This document shows, piece after piece, positions 35,275-45,765 of a stretch of DNA of 57,239 nt (position 1 is its first letter; the number at the start of each line of letters is the position of its first letter). A program made the translations under genes and the position numbers. The stretch lies in NCBI GenBank assembly GCA_030683705.1, contig JAUXPP010000051.1:1-57239 (forward strand), read 5' to 3'. This DNA is from Polaromonas sp. (GTDB lineage Bacteria > Pseudomonadota > Gammaproteobacteria > Burkholderiales > Burkholderiaceae_C). The notes under the pieces are model-generated. The model saw only the letters and a list, made by a program, of their open reading frames with translations. It made no database searches and had not been told where the DNA came from.

Positions 35275-38037
35275 ATGGCTTCCAATATCCTGACCAAATT
35301 CTTCGGCAGCCGCAACGACAGGCTGCTCAAAACCTACCGCAAATCCATTGAGCGCATCAATGCGCTGGAAGCTCCGCTTGAGAAACTCGATGACGTGGCG
35401 TTGCGCGCCAAAACCCGGGAATTCATAGACCGCGTGGCCGCGGGCGAAACCCTGGATGCGATCCTGCCCGAGGCGTTCGCGGTGGTCCGTGAAGGCAGCA
35501 AACGCGCGATGAAGATGCGCCATTTCGACGTCCAGATGCTGGGCGGCATGGCGCTTCACAACGGAAAAATCTCCGAGATGGGCACGGGCGAAGGCAAGAC
35601 GCTGACCGCCACCCTGCCGGTCTATCTGAATGCGCTGACCGGCAAGGGCGTGCACGTCGTGACGGTCAACGATTACCTGGCCAGCCGCGATGCGCGCTGG
35701 ATGGGCCGGCTCTACAACTTTCTCGGCCTGACGGTGGGCATCAACCTGCCCAACATGCCGCGCGAGGAAAAGCAGGAAGCCTACCGCTGCGACATCACCT
35801 ATGGCACCAACAATGAGTTCGGCTTCGACTACCTGCGTGACAACATGGTCTACGAGGTGGCCGACCGCGTGCAGCGCGGCCTGAACTTTGCCATCGTCGA
35901 CGAGGTCGACTCCATCCTGATCGATGAAGCCCGCACGCCGCTGATCATCAGCGGCCAGGCCGAAGACCACACCGAGATGTACCTGGCGATGAACAAGGTC
36001 GTGCCTTCGCTGACCCGCCAGGAAGGCGAAGACGACCCGCGTACCGGTGAAGGCGTCACCAAACCCGGCGACTTCACGCTGGACGAAAAGACGCAGCAGG
36101 TGTTCCTGACCGAGCAGGGCCATGAAAATGCCGAACGCATCCTGTTCAGCCTGGGCCTGATCCCGGAGGGTGCCACCCTGTACGACCCGGCGAACATTTC
36201 GCTGATGCACCACCTGTACGCGGCGCTGCGGGCCAACCACCTCTACCACCGTGACCAGCACTACGTCGTGCAGGAAGGCGAAATCGTCATTGTTGACGAG
36301 TTCACCGGCCGGCTGATGTCGGGCCGGCGCTGGAGCGAGGGCCTGCACCAGGCCGTCGAAGCCAAGGAAGGTGTGCAGATCCAGCCTGAAAACCAGACCA
36401 TGGCGTCGATCACGTTCCAGAACTATTTCCGCCTGTACGGAAAACTGTCCGGCATGACCGGGACGGCCGACACCGAGGCCTATGAATTCCAGACCATCTA
36501 CGGCCTCGAAACCACGGTGATCCCGCCGAACCGCCCGAGCCGGCGCGACGACCAGCTCGACCGCGTCTACAAGACCACGCGCGAGAAGTACGAAGCAGCC
36601 ATCAAGGACATCCGCGAATGCCATGAGCGCGGCCAGCCGGTGCTGGTGGGCACCACCTCGATCGAAAACTCGGAAATCATCGACAAGCTGCTGGAAAAGG
36701 AAAAACTGCCGCACCAGGTGCTCAATGCCAAGCAGCATGCGCGCGAGGCCGAAATCGTGGCCCAGGCCGGCCGTCCCGGCATGATCACGATTGCGACCAA
36801 CATGGCCGGCCGCGGCACCGACATCGTGCTGGGCGGCAATGTGGAAAAGCGCATCGAGGCGGTGGAGGTCATGGAGGCTCCCCGCGAGGCCAAGGACGCC
36901 GAAATCGCGCGCTTGCGGGAACAGTGGTCCGTGGAGCATGAAAAGGTCAAGGCCCTCGGCGGCCTGCGCATCATTGCCACCGAGCGCCATGAGTCGCGCC
37001 GCATCGACAACCAGTTGCGCGGGCGCTCCGGCCGCCAGGGCGACCCGGGGTCGTCGCGGTTTTACCTGAGCCTGGACGATCCGCTGATGCGGATTTTCGC
37101 CGGTGACCGCGTGCGCGCCATCATGGAGCGGCTGAAGATGCCTGACGGCGAGGCCATCGAGGCCGGCATCGTCACACGCAGCATCGAGTCGGCCCAGCGC
37201 AAGGTGGAGGCGCGCAACTTCGACATCCGCAAGCAGTTGCTCGAGTACGACGACGTTGCCAACGACCAGCGCAAGGTGATTTACCAGCAGCGCAACGACA
37301 TCATGGACGCCGCCAGCCTGGGTGAGCAGATCTCTTCCCTGCGCGAAGGGTGTTTCACCGACCTGGCCCGCCAGTACATCCCGGCGGAAAGTGTCGAGGA
37401 GCAATGGGACCTGCCCGGCCTGGAAAAAGTCCTGCGCGACGAGTGGCAGATCGAACTGTCGCTGCAGCAGGAAGTGGAAGCCGCCAGCGCCATCTCCGAC
37501 GAGGACCTGGTCGAGAAGGTGATTGCCGCGGCCCATGCGGCGTTTGCCGACAAGGTCGAGAAAGTCGGTGAGGAGAACTTCACACAGTTTGAACGTGTGG
37601 TGCTGCTGCAAAGCATCGACAAGCACTGGCGCGAGCACCTGAGCGCACTCGACCACCTGCGCCAGGGCATCCACCTGCGCGGTTATGCCCAGAAGCAGCC
37701 CAAGCAGGAATACAAGCGCGAAGCATTCGAGCTGTTCGGCAAGCTGCTCGACAGCGTCAAGAATGAAGTCACCCGTATCCTCATGACGGTGCAGGTGCAG
37801 TCTGGCGAGCAGCTCGACCAGGCCGCCGAGGAAATGGAGGACCGCGCGGAGCGGATCGCCAATGTTACCTACACAGCGCCGACAGAAACCGGCGGCGTCG
37901 AGACCACGGTGGACGAGGAATCGCAGCGTTACAAGCAGGCCCTGCCTGCCGGCGCGGTACCGCGGGTCGGGCGCAACGATCCCTGCCCCTGCGGCTCAGG
38001 AAAAAAATACAAACTCTGCCACGGCAAGCTGAGCTGA
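35275..38037 (+). CDS. secA: Preprotein translocase ATPase SecA
   Basis: 920 residues, full length. Walker A is GTGEGKT (103-109), the DEAD-like box is [18 protein letters not shown], and the second nucleotide-binding fold has [15 protein letters not shown]. The C-terminal zinc motif Cys904, Cys906, Cys915 and His916 ([14 protein letters not shown]) binds SecB and phospholipid. It drives Sec export across the inner membrane. ArgJ follows after 33 nt. The 136-nt upstream gap has a TAAAAT at 35154-35159 but no clear -35. Confidence 0.98.
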   Translation: MASNILTKFFGSRNDRLLKTYRKSIERINALEAPLEKLDDVALRAKTREFIDRVAAGETLDAILPEAFAVVREGSKRAMKMRHFDVQMLGGMALHNGKISEMGTGEGKTLTATLPVYLNALTGKGVHVVTVNDYLASRDARWMGRLYNFLGLTVGINLPNMPREEKQEAYRCDITYGTNNEFGFDYLRDNMVYEVADRVQRGLNFAIVDEVDSILIDEARTPLIISGQAEDHTEMYLAMNKVVPSLTRQEGEDDPRTGEGVTKPGDFTLDEKTQQVFLTEQGHENAERILFSLGLIPEGATLYDPANISLMHHLYAALRANHLYHRDQHYVVQEGEIVIVDEFTGRLMSGRRWSEGLHQAVEAKEGVQIQPENQTMASITFQNYFRLYGKLSGMTGTADTEAYEFQTIYGLETTVIPPNRPSRRDDQLDRVYKTTREKYEAAIKDIRECHERGQPVLVGTTSIENSEIIDKLLEKEKLPHQVLNAKQHAREAEIVAQAGRPGMITIATNMAGRGTDIVLGGNVEKRIEAVEVMEAPREAKDAEIARLREQWSVEHEKVKALGGLRIIATERHESRRIDNQLRGRSGRQGDPGSSRFYLSLDDPLMRIFAGDRVRAIMERLKMPDGEAIEAGIVTRSIESAQRKVEARNFDIRKQLLEYDDVANDQRKVIYQQRNDIMDAASLGEQISSLREGCFTDLARQYIPAESVEEQWDLPGLEKVLRDEWQIELSLQQEVEAASAISDEDLVEKVIAAAHAAFADKVEKVGEENFTQFERVVLLQSIDKHWREHLSALDHLRQGIHLRGYAQKQPKQEYKREAFELFGKLLDSVKNEVTRILMTVQVQSGEQLDQAAEEMEDRAERIANVTYTAPTETGGVETTVDEESQRYKQALPAGAVPRVGRNDPCPCGSGKKYKLCHGKLS

Positions 38038-38070
38038 ACCCGGCCTGCGCCGACACCTGGAGTCCAAAAC

Positions 38071-39312
38071 ATGGCTGTGAACCTGCTCGCCACCCCCGCT
38101 GCCGACCTGTATCCCGTGCCCGGCGTGCGCTGGGGCATCACCGAAGCCGGCATACGCAAGGCCGGTCGCAAGGACCTCTCGGTGCTGCTGCTGGATGAAG
38201 GCGCGTCGGTCGGCGCGGTGTTCACCCAGAACCGCTTCTGCGCCGCACCGGTGCAGCTGTGCCGCGAGCACCTGGCCAAAAACGGCGGCAAAAGCCTGGG
38301 CATACGCGCCATGTTGATCAACACCGGCAATGCCAATGCCGGCACCGGTGCCGACGGCCTGAACCGCGCCCAGTCCAGCTGTATCGCGCTGGCGCGTGAA
38401 CTGAACCTGGCCCCTGAACAGATCCTGCCGTTTTCCACCGGCGTGATCATGGAGCCCCTGCCGCATGACCGCATCGCCGCCGGCCTGCCGGCCGCGGTGG
38501 CGGATGCCCACGAAGCCCATTGGGGCAAGGCGGCCGAAGCCATCATGACCACCGATACCGTGGCCAAGGCCTTCTCCAGCCGCATCAGCCTGGGCGGCGC
38601 AACAGTCACCATCACCGGCATCAGCAAGGGCGCCGGCATGATCCGGCCCAACATGGCGACCATGCTGGGCTTCCTGGCCACCGATGCCTGCGTGGCTCAG
38701 GGCCTGATGGCGCAACTGGCTGGCGAACTGGCCGAGGGCTCCTTCAACCGGGTCACGGTGGATGGCGACACCTCGACCAACGATTCCTTCGTGGTGATGG
38801 CCACCAACCGTGCGAAGCATGCCGAGATCACCTCGCTGGACAGCGCCGACGGCCAGGCGCTGAAGGCGGCCATGCTGGACATCGCCCGCCGGCTGGCCCA
38901 GGCCATCGTGCGCGATGGCGAAGGCGCGACCAAGTTCATCACGGTGCAGGTCGAGGGTGGGAAAACCGCTGCCGAATGCCGCCTGGTGGCTTATGCGATT
39001 GCGCATTCGCCGCTGGTCAAGACGGCATTTTTTGCCAGCGATCCCAACCTCGGGCGCATCCTGGCTGCGGTCGGTTATGCCGGCATTGCCGATCTCGACC
39101 AGACCCGAATCGATCTGTACCTCGACGACGTGCTGGTGGCCAAAAACGGCGGCCGGCATCCCGGCTACGTCGAGGCCGATGGCCAGCGCGTGATGAAACA
39201 AAGCGAAATCACCGTGCGTGTGCTGCTGGGCCGTGGCGACGCGGCGGATACCGTCTGGACCTGCGACCTGTCTTACGACTACGTCAAGATCAACGCCGAC
39301 TACAGATCATGA
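38071..39312 (+). CDS. argJ: Bifunctional ornithine acetyltransferase/N-acetylglutamate synthase
   Basis: 413 residues. ArgJ recycles the acetyl group in arginine synthesis and is made as a precursor that cuts itself at the Thr of [13 protein letters not shown], here well conserved. Conserved [13 protein letters not shown] and [17 protein letters not shown] are present. Whether it also uses acetyl-CoA (bifunctional) cannot be told for sure. It ends in a GC-rich repeat. Confidence 0.96.
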   Translation: MAVNLLATPAADLYPVPGVRWGITEAGIRKAGRKDLSVLLLDEGASVGAVFTQNRFCAAPVQLCREHLAKNGGKSLGIRAMLINTGNANAGTGADGLNRAQSSCIALARELNLAPEQILPFSTGVIMEPLPHDRIAAGLPAAVADAHEAHWGKAAEAIMTTDTVAKAFSSRISLGGATVTITGISKGAGMIRPNMATMLGFLATDACVAQGLMAQLAGELAEGSFNRVTVDGDTSTNDSFVVMATNRAKHAEITSLDSADGQALKAAMLDIARRLAQAIVRDGEGATKFITVQVEGGKTAAECRLVAYAIAHSPLVKTAFFASDPNLGRILAAVGYAGIADLDQTRIDLYLDDVLVAKNGGRHPGYVEADGQRVMKQSEITVRVLLGRGDAADTVWTCDLSYDYVKINADYRS

Positions 39313-39391
39313 AACACCCCCGAAGCGCCTGCGGCGCCTCCCCCTCAAGGGGGCGCCACCAGCGGCCCGGCAGAGCCGGTTCCGCGGTGGC
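39313..39391 (+). repeat. CG-rep element after argJ
   Basis: It begins within a few nt of the argJ stop, with CCCCCGAAGCGCCTGCGG, the hairpin GGCGCCTCCCCCT/AGGGGGCGCC, and GCGGCCCGGCAGAGCCGG at 39362-39379. The 25-nt block 39362-39386 is the same as 19233-19257 except one base. It ends about 7 nt before the AAGGAG of the next gene. Confidence 0.75.
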
Positions 39392-39397
39392 CCGCGC

Positions 39398-39403
39398 AAG
39401 GAG
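39398..39403 (+). promoter_or_regulatory. Ribosome-binding site for the DUF815 gene
   Basis: AAGGAG, 6 nt before GTG 39410. It decides that start over the in-frame ATG at 39434. Confidence 0.7.
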
Positions 39404-39409
39404 TTGCCT

Positions 39410-40381
39410 GTGAATGAGAAGTTTGAGCGATTGATGGCGCGTGCAGAGTCCCTGCTGGCGCGCATCGAATCGGTGCTGCCGCAGCCGCTGTCGGCGCCGG
39501 ACTGGAGTGCCTCGGTGGCCTACCGCTACCGCAAGCGCAGCTCCGGCCACGGTTCGCTGGAGCCGGTGCGCCACATCGGCCCCATGAGCCTGACCGACCT
39601 CAAGGAAATCGAGGACCAGAAGGAAAAGATCCGGCGCAACACCGAGCAGTTCGTCAGTGGCAAACCCGCCAACAACGTGCTGCTGACCGGCGCGCGCGGC
39701 ACCGGCAAGTCATCGCTGATCAAGGCCTGCCTCAATGAATATTCAGCGCGCGGCCTGCGCCTGATCGAGGTCGACAAGGCCGACCTGGTGGACCTGCCCG
39801 ACATCGTCGACGTGGTCTCCGGCCTGGACGAAAAATTCATCGTGTTCTGCGACGACCTGAGTTTCGAGGAGGGCGAGCCCGGCTACAAGGCGCTCAAGTC
39901 CATCCTCGACGGCTCGGTGGCGGCGGCCACGCCCAATGTGCTGATCTACGCGACCAGCAACCGGCGCCACCTGTTGCCCGAGTACATGACGGAAAACCTG
40001 ACTTACTCCCGAAGCGAGGACGGTGAGGTGCATCCCGGCGAAGTGGTCGAGGAAAAAATCTCGCTGTCCGAACGTTTTGGCCTGTGGGTCAGCTTCTATC
40101 CCTTCAGCCAGGACGAGTACCTGACCATCGTCGCGCAGTGGCTGTCGTCTTTCGGCGTCGCGCCGGAGGCCATCAGCGCTGCCAAACCCGCGTCGCTGGT
40201 CTGGGCACTGGAGCGCGGCTCGCGCAGCGGCCGCGTGGCCTACCAGTTCGCGCGCGACTACGCGGGACGCGACAGCGACCAGCGGCCGGTCGCGGCGCCC
40301 GCCATCGCCGCGTACGAGCGGCCCGGCGCCGCGGCTGCGGCGGCCGACCCCGGCGATCAGGCGGCCGACCACGCCACATGA
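39410..40381 (+). CDS. DUF815 ATPase
   Basis: 323 residues from GTG 39410 (AAGGAG at 6 nt). AAA-type ATPase: Walker A GARGTGKSS (94-102), Walker B FIVFCDDLSF with Asp148 and Asp149, and a sensor-like IYATSNRRHL. The family is widespread and its job is not known to me. The last 40 residues are Ala/Pro/Asp-rich. The stop overlaps the Nudix gene start (ATGA), so the two are probably co-expressed. Confidence 0.88.
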   Translation: MNEKFERLMARAESLLARIESVLPQPLSAPDWSASVAYRYRKRSSGHGSLEPVRHIGPMSLTDLKEIEDQKEKIRRNTEQFVSGKPANNVLLTGARGTGKSSLIKACLNEYSARGLRLIEVDKADLVDLPDIVDVVSGLDEKFIVFCDDLSFEEGEPGYKALKSILDGSVAAATPNVLIYATSNRRHLLPEYMTENLTYSRSEDGEVHPGEVVEEKISLSERFGLWVSFYPFSQDEYLTIVAQWLSSFGVAPEAISAAKPASLVWALERGSRSGRVAYQFARDYAGRDSDQRPVAAPAIAAYERPGAAAAAADPGDQAADHAT

Positions 40382-40848
40382 GTGTGCTGGTCGCCGACGG
40401 CGAGCGCCCGCGCGAAGGTGGCGCGGACCGCAAGGTGGTCGATGTGGCGGTCGGCGTGCTGCTGCGGCCGGATGGTGACTTCCTGCTGACTTCGCGGCCG
40501 CCCGGCAAGGTCTACGAGGGCTACTGGGAGTTTCCCGGCGGCAAGCTGGAGGCCGGCGAGACCGTGGAACAGGCCCTGCGCCGCGAGCTGCACGAGGAAA
40601 TCGGCATCACGATTGCTGCGGTCCACCCGTGGAAGGTGGAGCTGGTGGATTATCCCCACGCGCTGGTGCGACTGAACTTCTGCAAGGTGTTCGACTGGAG
40701 CGGCGAACTGCACATGCGCGAAGGCCAGCAGTTTGCGTGGCAGCATTTGCCGGTGGCGGTCCAGCCGGTGTTGCCGGGGACCTTGCCGGTACTGGACTGG
40801 TTCGCCCAGGAGCGGCAGTTTGCTGGCGCGACCTGCGCAGCGGCTTGA
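40378..40848 (+). CDS. MutT-like Nudix hydrolase
   Basis: 156 residues from ATG 40378, overlapping the DUF815 stop. The Nudix box GGKLEAGETVEQALRREL, continuing HEEIGI, lies at about 54-76 and fits GX5EX7REUXEEXGU. Such proteins hydrolyse oxidised nucleotides such as 8-oxo-dGTP; MutT itself is the best guess from the N-terminal DVAVGVLLRPDGDFLLTSRP. It has no DNA-repair partner next to it. Confidence 0.88.
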   Translation: MSVLVADGERPREGGADRKVVDVAVGVLLRPDGDFLLTSRPPGKVYEGYWEFPGGKLEAGETVEQALRRELHEEIGITIAAVHPWKVELVDYPHALVRLNFCKVFDWSGELHMREGQQFAWQHLPVAVQPVLPGTLPVLDWFAQERQFAGATCAAA

Positions 40849-40873
40849 CCGTGCTTCTGAGGCTGAAGTGTCT

Positions 40874-40930
40874 GCTCCGTTATTGATAGCGTCTTACGCT
40901 TGCTGAATAAGGGCTGGAGGCCCTTTTTTC
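40874..40930 (-). repeat. CORE17 dispersed repeat, copy G, between Nudix and transglycosylase genes
   Basis: The core GCTCCGTTATTGATAGC is at 40874-40890 (minus strand GCTATCAATAACGGAGC), then GTCTTACGCT and GGG at 40911-40913, 40 nt in all. The following TGGAGGCCCTTTTTTC completes an arm with a terminator-like hairpin. It lies between two convergent genes. Confidence 0.8.
40909..40929 (+). terminator. Intrinsic terminator after the Nudix gene, formed by a repeat
   Basis: AAGGGC (40909-40914), loop TGGAG, GCCCTT (40920-40925), then TTTT: a perfect 6-bp stem with a T-run, read on the plus strand. It is part of CORE17 copy G. Confidence 0.6.
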
Positions 40931-40956
40931 ATGTCACTGGGGCGCTGACAGACGGA

Positions 40957-41601
40957 TCAGCCTGTGAATTCCCACAATTTTCGTGCGCCCAGCACCGCGT
41001 CCGGGTAGGCTGCCTTGCCGCGGGAACCGTTGTAGCGGCCCAGGCCCATGAACAGGTCACCTTTTTCCCGGTCCAGGTAGTGGCGCAGGATCACGCAGCC
41101 AAAACGCAGGTTGGTCTGCATGTGAAACAGCTTGCCGGGGTCGCCATCACCGATCACGCGGGTCCAGAAGGGCATGACCTGCATGTAGCCGCGCGCGCCG
41201 ACGCGGCTGACCGCGAACTTGCGGAAGTTGCTCTCGACCTGGATCAGGCCCAGCACCAGCGCCACGTCCAGGCCGGCGCGTTTGCTTTCGTACCAGACCG
41301 TTTGCAGGAACTCCTTGCGGATTTGCCACTCCGGCTTTTTCTTCCTGAGCCGGTCGCTCATGGCGCCCAGCCAGCGCAGATAGGCCAGCCGGCTGTCGGT
41401 GTCGCGGAATTCGGGAATCGGCGGTGCCTGGCTCAGGATGGCGGAACTCAGCGCGGTGCGCACCGAGTCGATCAGCGGTTCCTCAATCTGTGCACCGGCT
41501 AAAACCTGCTCTGAAAAAAATAGCAAGGAAGCGCCAGTGGACAGGGCCTGGAGGCACTTTCTCCTCGTCACTTTCAGGGGAGCAGGCGCCAGAGCCCTCA
41601 T
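40957..41601 (-). CDS. Lytic transglycosylase (SLT domain)
   Basis: 214 residues. It has an SLT/lysozyme-like domain with the catalytic Glu123 in [20 protein letters not shown] and later [22 protein letters not shown]. The N-terminus TRRKCLQAL (RR at 13-14) plus a hydrophobic stretch resembles a twin-arginine or Sec signal. The start overlaps the proS stop (ATGA). Residues 14-32 lie in a CORE17 repeat (41508-41561), so much of the export signal comes from repeat DNA. The enzyme cuts peptidoglycan glycan strands. Confidence 0.9.
   Translation of the reverse strand: MRALAPAPLKVTRRKCLQALSTGASLLFFSEQVLAGAQIEEPLIDSVRTALSSAILSQAPPIPEFRDTDSRLAYLRWLGAMSDRLRKKKPEWQIRKEFLQTVWYESKRAGLDVALVLGLIQVESNFRKFAVSRVGARGYMQVMPFWTRVIGDGDPGKLFHMQTNLRFGCVILRHYLDREKGDLFMGLGRYNGSRGKAAYPDAVLGARKLWEFTG
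41508..41561 (-). repeat. CORE17 dispersed repeat, copy H, inside the transglycosylase signal sequence
   Basis: The core GCTCTGAAAAAAATAGC is at 41508-41524 (minus strand GCTATTTTTTTCAGAGC), followed by AAGGAAGCGC, spacer and GGG at 41544-41546, 39 nt in all, then CCTGGAGGCACTTT. Read on the minus strand it is sense to the gene and encodes R14 to Q32. Confidence 0.75.
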
Positions 41602-43340
41602 GCGGCCAGTTTGCCCTTCAGGAAGGCAAGGATGTCGCTGCTGGCCACGTTGCTGGAGGCCGTGTCGCGGCGGTGCTGGTACTCGACCTGGCCGTCCTTG
41701 AGGCCGCGGTCGCCGATGGTGACGCGGTGCGGCACGCCGATCAGCTCCCAGTCGGCAAACATCGCGCCAGGGCGCTCGCCGCGGTCGTCGAGGATGACGT
41801 CCACACCGGCAGCCAGCAGCTCGCCATGGAGTTTCTCGGCCGCTGCCTTGACCTCAGGGAAGCGGTCCGGGCTGATCGGGCACAGCACCACGGTGAAGGG
41901 CGCGATCGCATCGGGCCAGATGATGCCGCGCTCGTCATGGTTCTGCTCGATGGCGGCGGCCGGCAGGCGCGTGATGCCGATGCCGTAACAACCCATCTCG
42001 AGAAACTGCGGCTTGCCGTTTTCACCAAGAAAGGTGGCATTCATCGCCTGGCTGTACTTGGTCCCCAGGTAAAACACCTGGCCGACCTCGATGCCGCGCT
42101 CGATCGCCAGCACACCCTGGCCATCGGGCGAGGCATCGCCGGCGACGACATTGCGCAGGTCGGCGACCAGCTCGGGCTCGGGCAGGTCCCGGCCCCAGTT
42201 GACGCCGGTCAGATGGAAGTCGGGCTCGTTGGCGCCGCAGACCCAGTCCGCCATGGCGGCGACTTCGCGGTCGGCGACCAGCCTGACCGGCTTTTTCAGG
42301 TTCAAGGGGCCGAGGTAGCCCGGCTTGCAGCCGAAGTGGTCCTCGATTTCCGGCAGGGTGGCAAACCGAAAACCGGCCAGGCCGGCGACCTTGCCGACCT
42401 TGACTTCGTTCATGTCGTGGTCGCCGCGCAGCAGCAGCAGCCAGACCTGGGTTTTTCTGACCTTGCCAGTCTCGTCGAGCTCGTCGGTGGCCAGCACCAG
42501 CGACTTGACCGTGGCCGCAAGCGGGATGGCCAGCAACTCGGCCACCTCGCCGCAGGTCGCCTTGCCCGGTGTGGCGGTTTTTGTCAGGGCCTGCGCGGCG
42601 GCCTTGCGTTCGCCCCGGGGCGCCAATGCCTCGGCTTTTTCCATGTTGGCGGCGTAGCTGCTCTCCGGGCAATAAACGATGGCGTCCTCGCCGGTGGCGG
42701 CGATCACCTGGAACTCTTCACTGAGGTCGCCGCCGATGGCGCCGCTGTCGGCCGCCACGGCCCGATAGCGCAGGCCGAAGCGGTCGAAGATGCGGCGGTA
42801 GGCGGCAGCCATGACCTGGTAGCTGGCCTTGGCCGCGGTCTGGTCGCGATCGAAACTGTAGGCGTCCTTCATGATGAACTCGCGTCCGCGCATCAGGCCA
42901 AAACGCGGACGCCGCTCGTCACGGAACTTGGTCTGGATCTGGTACAGGTTTTTGGGCAGCTGCTTGTAGCTCTTGATGTCCTGCCGCACCACGTCGGTGA
43001 TGACTTCCTCACTGGTCGGCTGAACCACAAAATCGCGGCCGTGGCGGTCCTTGATGCGCAGAAGCTCCGGGCCCATTTTTTCGAAACGGCCGGTTTCCTG
43101 CCAGAGCTCGGCTGGCTGGATCACCGGCATGGTCATCTCGACCGCGCCGGCGCGGTTCATCTCGTCGCGCACGATGGCCTCGACCTTGCGGATCACGCGC
43201 AGCCCCATGGGCATGTAGTTGTAGATGCCGGCGCCCAGCTTCTTGATCATGCCGGCGCGCATCATGAGCTGGTGGCTGACCACCTCGGCGTCCGCGGGCG
43301 CTTCCTTGAGCGTGGAAATGAAGAACTGGGAGGCTTTCAT
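41598..43340 (-). CDS. proS: Prolyl-tRNA synthetase
   Basis: 580 residues, the bacterial type with the YbaK-like editing insertion (about residues 225-400) between the class II motifs. Conserved parts are the N-terminal [20 protein letters not shown], the class II blocks [16 protein letters not shown] and [17 protein letters not shown], and the C-terminal anticodon-binding domain. It charges tRNA-Pro; a tRNA-Pro gene lies at 48826. It is divergent from rppH and overlaps the transglycosylase start. Confidence 0.97.
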   Translation of the reverse strand: MKASQFFISTLKEAPADAEVVSHQLMMRAGMIKKLGAGIYNYMPMGLRVIRKVEAIVRDEMNRAGAVEMTMPVIQPAELWQETGRFEKMGPELLRIKDRHGRDFVVQPTSEEVITDVVRQDIKSYKQLPKNLYQIQTKFRDERRPRFGLMRGREFIMKDAYSFDRDQTAAKASYQVMAAAYRRIFDRFGLRYRAVAADSGAIGGDLSEEFQVIAATGEDAIVYCPESSYAANMEKAEALAPRGERKAAAQALTKTATPGKATCGEVAELLAIPLAATVKSLVLATDELDETGKVRKTQVWLLLLRGDHDMNEVKVGKVAGLAGFRFATLPEIEDHFGCKPGYLGPLNLKKPVRLVADREVAAMADWVCGANEPDFHLTGVNWGRDLPEPELVADLRNVVAGDASPDGQGVLAIERGIEVGQVFYLGTKYSQAMNATFLGENGKPQFLEMGCYGIGITRLPAAAIEQNHDERGIIWPDAIAPFTVVLCPISPDRFPEVKAAAEKLHGELLAAGVDVILDDRGERPGAMFADWELIGVPHRVTIGDRGLKDGQVEYQHRRDTASSNVASSDILAFLKGKLAA

Positions 43341-43394
43341 GGCTTGTTTTTCTGGGCTTCGTGAAGTTTTTGGGACGACCGCCCCGGGGTGCGC

Positions 43395-43423
43395 TTGGCT
43401 CTGAGCATTCTGCTGTGCATAAT
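43395..43423 (+). promoter_or_regulatory. Sigma-70-type promoter for rppH
   Basis: TTGGCT at 43395-43400, a 17-nt spacer, CATAAT at 43418-43423, 32 nt before the rppH ATG. -35 matches 4 of 6, -10 matches 5 of 6. Confidence 0.45.
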
Positions 43424-43454
43424 GGACTCAGTTTAAAAAATTTGAGGTTTGATT

Positions 43455-44138
43455 ATGCTTGACCGGGACGGCTTTCGGCCCAACGTCGGCATCATCTTGC
43501 TCAACCAGAGAAGTCAGGTATTTTGGGGCAAGCGCATACGCACCCACTCCTGGCAGTTTCCGCAGGGTGGCATTGACCGGGGTGAAAATCCCGAGCAGGC
43601 CATGTTCCGCGAATTGCATGAAGAAGTGGGGCTGCTGCCGCAACATGTGCAGGTGCTTGCCCGGACCCGGGACTGGTTGCGCTATGAGGTACCCGACCGG
43701 TTTATCCGCCGCGATGCGCGCGGACATTACAAAGGCCAGAAACAGATCTGGTTCCTGCTGCAGCTGGTCGGCCACGACTGGGACCTGAACCTGCGTGCGA
43801 CCGACCACCCCGAGTTCGATGCCTGGCGCTGGAACGACTACTGGGTGCCGCTCGATGTGGTCGTGGAATTCAAGCGCGGGGTCTACGAAATGGCGCTGAC
43901 GGAGCTGTCGCGTTTTGTGCCGCGTGCCGACAACCGTTTTGATGTCAGGCCGGACCACCGCAACCGTTACCTGCGCGGCGGCATGCGCCAGCGTGATCCG
44001 GCGGAGCCGGGCGAGCACGGCATGCATGCCACGGGCATGCCGGGCGCGTCGTTCGAGCTTCCTCCCGGTGCCACCTTTGAACCTGATCCGCAAACCAGCC
44101 TGGCGGCCGCTTCACGAAATGAAAAACATGACCTTTAA
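43455..44138 (+). CDS. rppH: RNA 5' pyrophosphohydrolase RppH
   Basis: 227 residues from ATG 43455; an in-frame TTG at 43449 adds two residues. It is a Nudix hydrolase with the box [17 protein letters not shown], continuing HEEVGL, at about 38-60. It removes pyrophosphate from mRNA 5' ends and starts decay. The protein is longer than the E. coli form (about 176) by a polar C-terminal tail of some 50 residues, ending ASRNEKHDL, of the kind seen in betaproteobacteria. The stop lies inside the next gene (20-nt overlap). Confidence 0.94.
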   Translation: MLDRDGFRPNVGIILLNQRSQVFWGKRIRTHSWQFPQGGIDRGENPEQAMFRELHEEVGLLPQHVQVLARTRDWLRYEVPDRFIRRDARGHYKGQKQIWFLLQLVGHDWDLNLRATDHPEFDAWRWNDYWVPLDVVVEFKRGVYEMALTELSRFVPRADNRFDVRPDHRNRYLRGGMRQRDPAEPGEHGMHATGMPGASFELPPGATFEPDPQTSLAAASRNEKHDL

Positions 44139-44631
44139 ATCGCTGGCGATGGCCTGCCTGCTGGGCCTGTCTGTCGCGGCCTGGGCGCAGCGGGATGCCG
44201 AACTGGCCGACTGGAAGGAAGAGGCGGTACCGCCGCCGCCGGCCTTCGATGCCGGCAAGCTGCTGACCTTCGATGTCTCGCAGGCATCGTCGCTGGCCTA
44301 TGGTGTGGATCCGGCGACGCTGCGCATCTCGAAAGACGGTGTGCTCAGCTACGTCATGGTGGCCACCAGTGCCAGCGGTGCGCGCAACGTGATGTATGAA
44401 GGCATACGCTGCGTGACCGGCGAGGTCAAGACCTATGCGCGCTACAGCCCGTCGGATGCGTGGAGCCCGGTGGCAAAACCTGAATGGCGCTCGATGTTCG
44501 ACAACATGCCGTCCAAACATGCGCTGGCTTTCGCCCGGGCCGGCGCCTGCGACAACGCGGCGCAGGCCTCGTCGGTCGAGGAAGTTATCAGCAAGCTGAA
44601 ATTCAACCGCTTTGCCCGCTTCAACTGGTAA
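44119..44631 (+). CDS. CNP1-like family protein
   Basis: 170 residues from ATG 44119. A Sec signal (cleavage near residue 23, AWAQ) is followed by a compact domain with CNP1-like features ([21 protein letters not shown], then [14 protein letters not shown]). The family function is not known to me. It overlaps the end of rppH by 20 nt and converges on proB with an 11-nt overlap of coding ends. Cys residues in EGIRCVTGE and AGACDN may form a disulfide. Confidence 0.86.
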   Translation: MKNMTFKSLAMACLLGLSVAAWAQRDAELADWKEEAVPPPPAFDAGKLLTFDVSQASSLAYGVDPATLRISKDGVLSYVMVATSASGARNVMYEGIRCVTGEVKTYARYSPSDAWSPVAKPEWRSMFDNMPSKHALAFARAGACDNAAQASSVEEVISKLKFNRFARFNW

Positions 44632-45757
44632 GCACCAGGTTGGTCCGGTGGACCATCTCGGCTTCGCCGGTGTAGCCCAGCAATTTTTCAAACTCCGCCG
44701 AAGGCTTGCGGCAGATCAGCCGGGCCTCGGCGCTCGAGTAGTTGGCCAGTCCGCGCGCGATCTCGCTGCCTGCGGCGTCATGCACGGCAATCACATCGCC
44801 ACGCGAAAACTCGCCGTGTACCGAGGTCATGCCGATGGGCAGCAGGCTCTTGCCTTCGTCGCGCACCTTGACGGCGGCGCCCGCATCCACCGCCACCGAT
44901 CCGCGCAACTGCAGATGGTCGGCCATCCACTGCTTGCGCGCCTGGTTTTTCGGCGTCTGGGCCACCAGCAGGGTGCCGATGGCCTCGCCCTGGGTCAGGC
45001 GGATCAATGCGTTGGGTTCGCGCCCCCAGGCGATCACGGTGGATGCGCCCGAACCCGCGGCCCGTTTGGCGGCCAGGATTTTGGTGATCATGCCGCCCTT
45101 GCCGATGCTGGAGCCGGCGCCGCCGGCCATGGCCTCCAGCGCGGGGTCGCCGGCGACGGCCTCATCGATGAAGCGCGCGCCAGGGTCTTTGCGCGGGTCG
45201 GCGCTGTACAGGCCCTTCTGGTCGGTCAGGATGATCAGTGCGTCGGCATCCACCAGGTTGGCCACCAGCGCACCCAGCGTGTCGTTGTCGCCGAACTTGA
45301 TCTCGTCGGTCACCACCGTGTCGTTTTCATTGATCACCGGAACCACGCCCAGCTGCAGCAGGGTCAGCAGGGTGGAGCGGGCGTTGAGGTAACGCTCGCG
45401 GTCGGTCAGGTCGGCATGGGTCAGCAGCACCTGGGCGCTGCCGACACCGTTGTCGCGCAGCTGGCTCTCGTAGACCTGGACCAGGCCCATTTGCCCGACG
45501 GCGGCGGCAGCCTGCAGCTCGTGGATGGCCTTGGGGCGGGCCGCCCAGCCCAGCCGCTTCATGCCTTCGGCAATCGCGCCGCTGCTGACCATGATGACCT
45601 CACGGCCGCTTTTGACCAACACCGCCAGTTGCTGGCACCACAGGCCGATGGTGGCGGCATCCAGCCCGCGGCCCTCGTTGGTGACCAGGCTGGAGCCCAC
45701 CTTGACCACGATGCGTCTGGCGTTCAGAAGAACCTGGGAAGCGGTGGTTTGCTGCAT
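44621..45757 (-). CDS. proB: Glutamate 5-kinase
   Basis: 378 residues. An amino-acid kinase domain ([14 protein letters not shown], then [18 protein letters not shown], GTGGMxTK-type [15 protein letters not shown]) and a C-terminal PUA domain (about 285-375). It phosphorylates glutamate for proline synthesis and is the feedback-controlled step. It is separated from obg by 84 nt that include a CORE17 copy. Confidence 0.96.
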   Translation of the reverse strand: MQQTTASQVLLNARRIVVKVGSSLVTNEGRGLDAATIGLWCQQLAVLVKSGREVIMVSSGAIAEGMKRLGWAARPKAIHELQAAAAVGQMGLVQVYESQLRDNGVGSAQVLLTHADLTDRERYLNARSTLLTLLQLGVVPVINENDTVVTDEIKFGDNDTLGALVANLVDADALIILTDQKGLYSADPRKDPGARFIDEAVAGDPALEAMAGGAGSSIGKGGMITKILAAKRAAGSGASTVIAWGREPNALIRLTQGEAIGTLLVAQTPKNQARKQWMADHLQLRGSVAVDAGAAVKVRDEGKSLLPIGMTSVHGEFSRGDVIAVHDAAGSEIARGLANYSSAEARLICRKPSAEFEKLLGYTGEAEMVHRTNLVLTS

Positions 45758-45765
45758 GTTCAGAT

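Noticed and set aside
34918..37674. Open frame of 918 codons on the minus strand opposite secA
   Set aside because: Shadow of secA codon bias; low-complexity composition and no motif.
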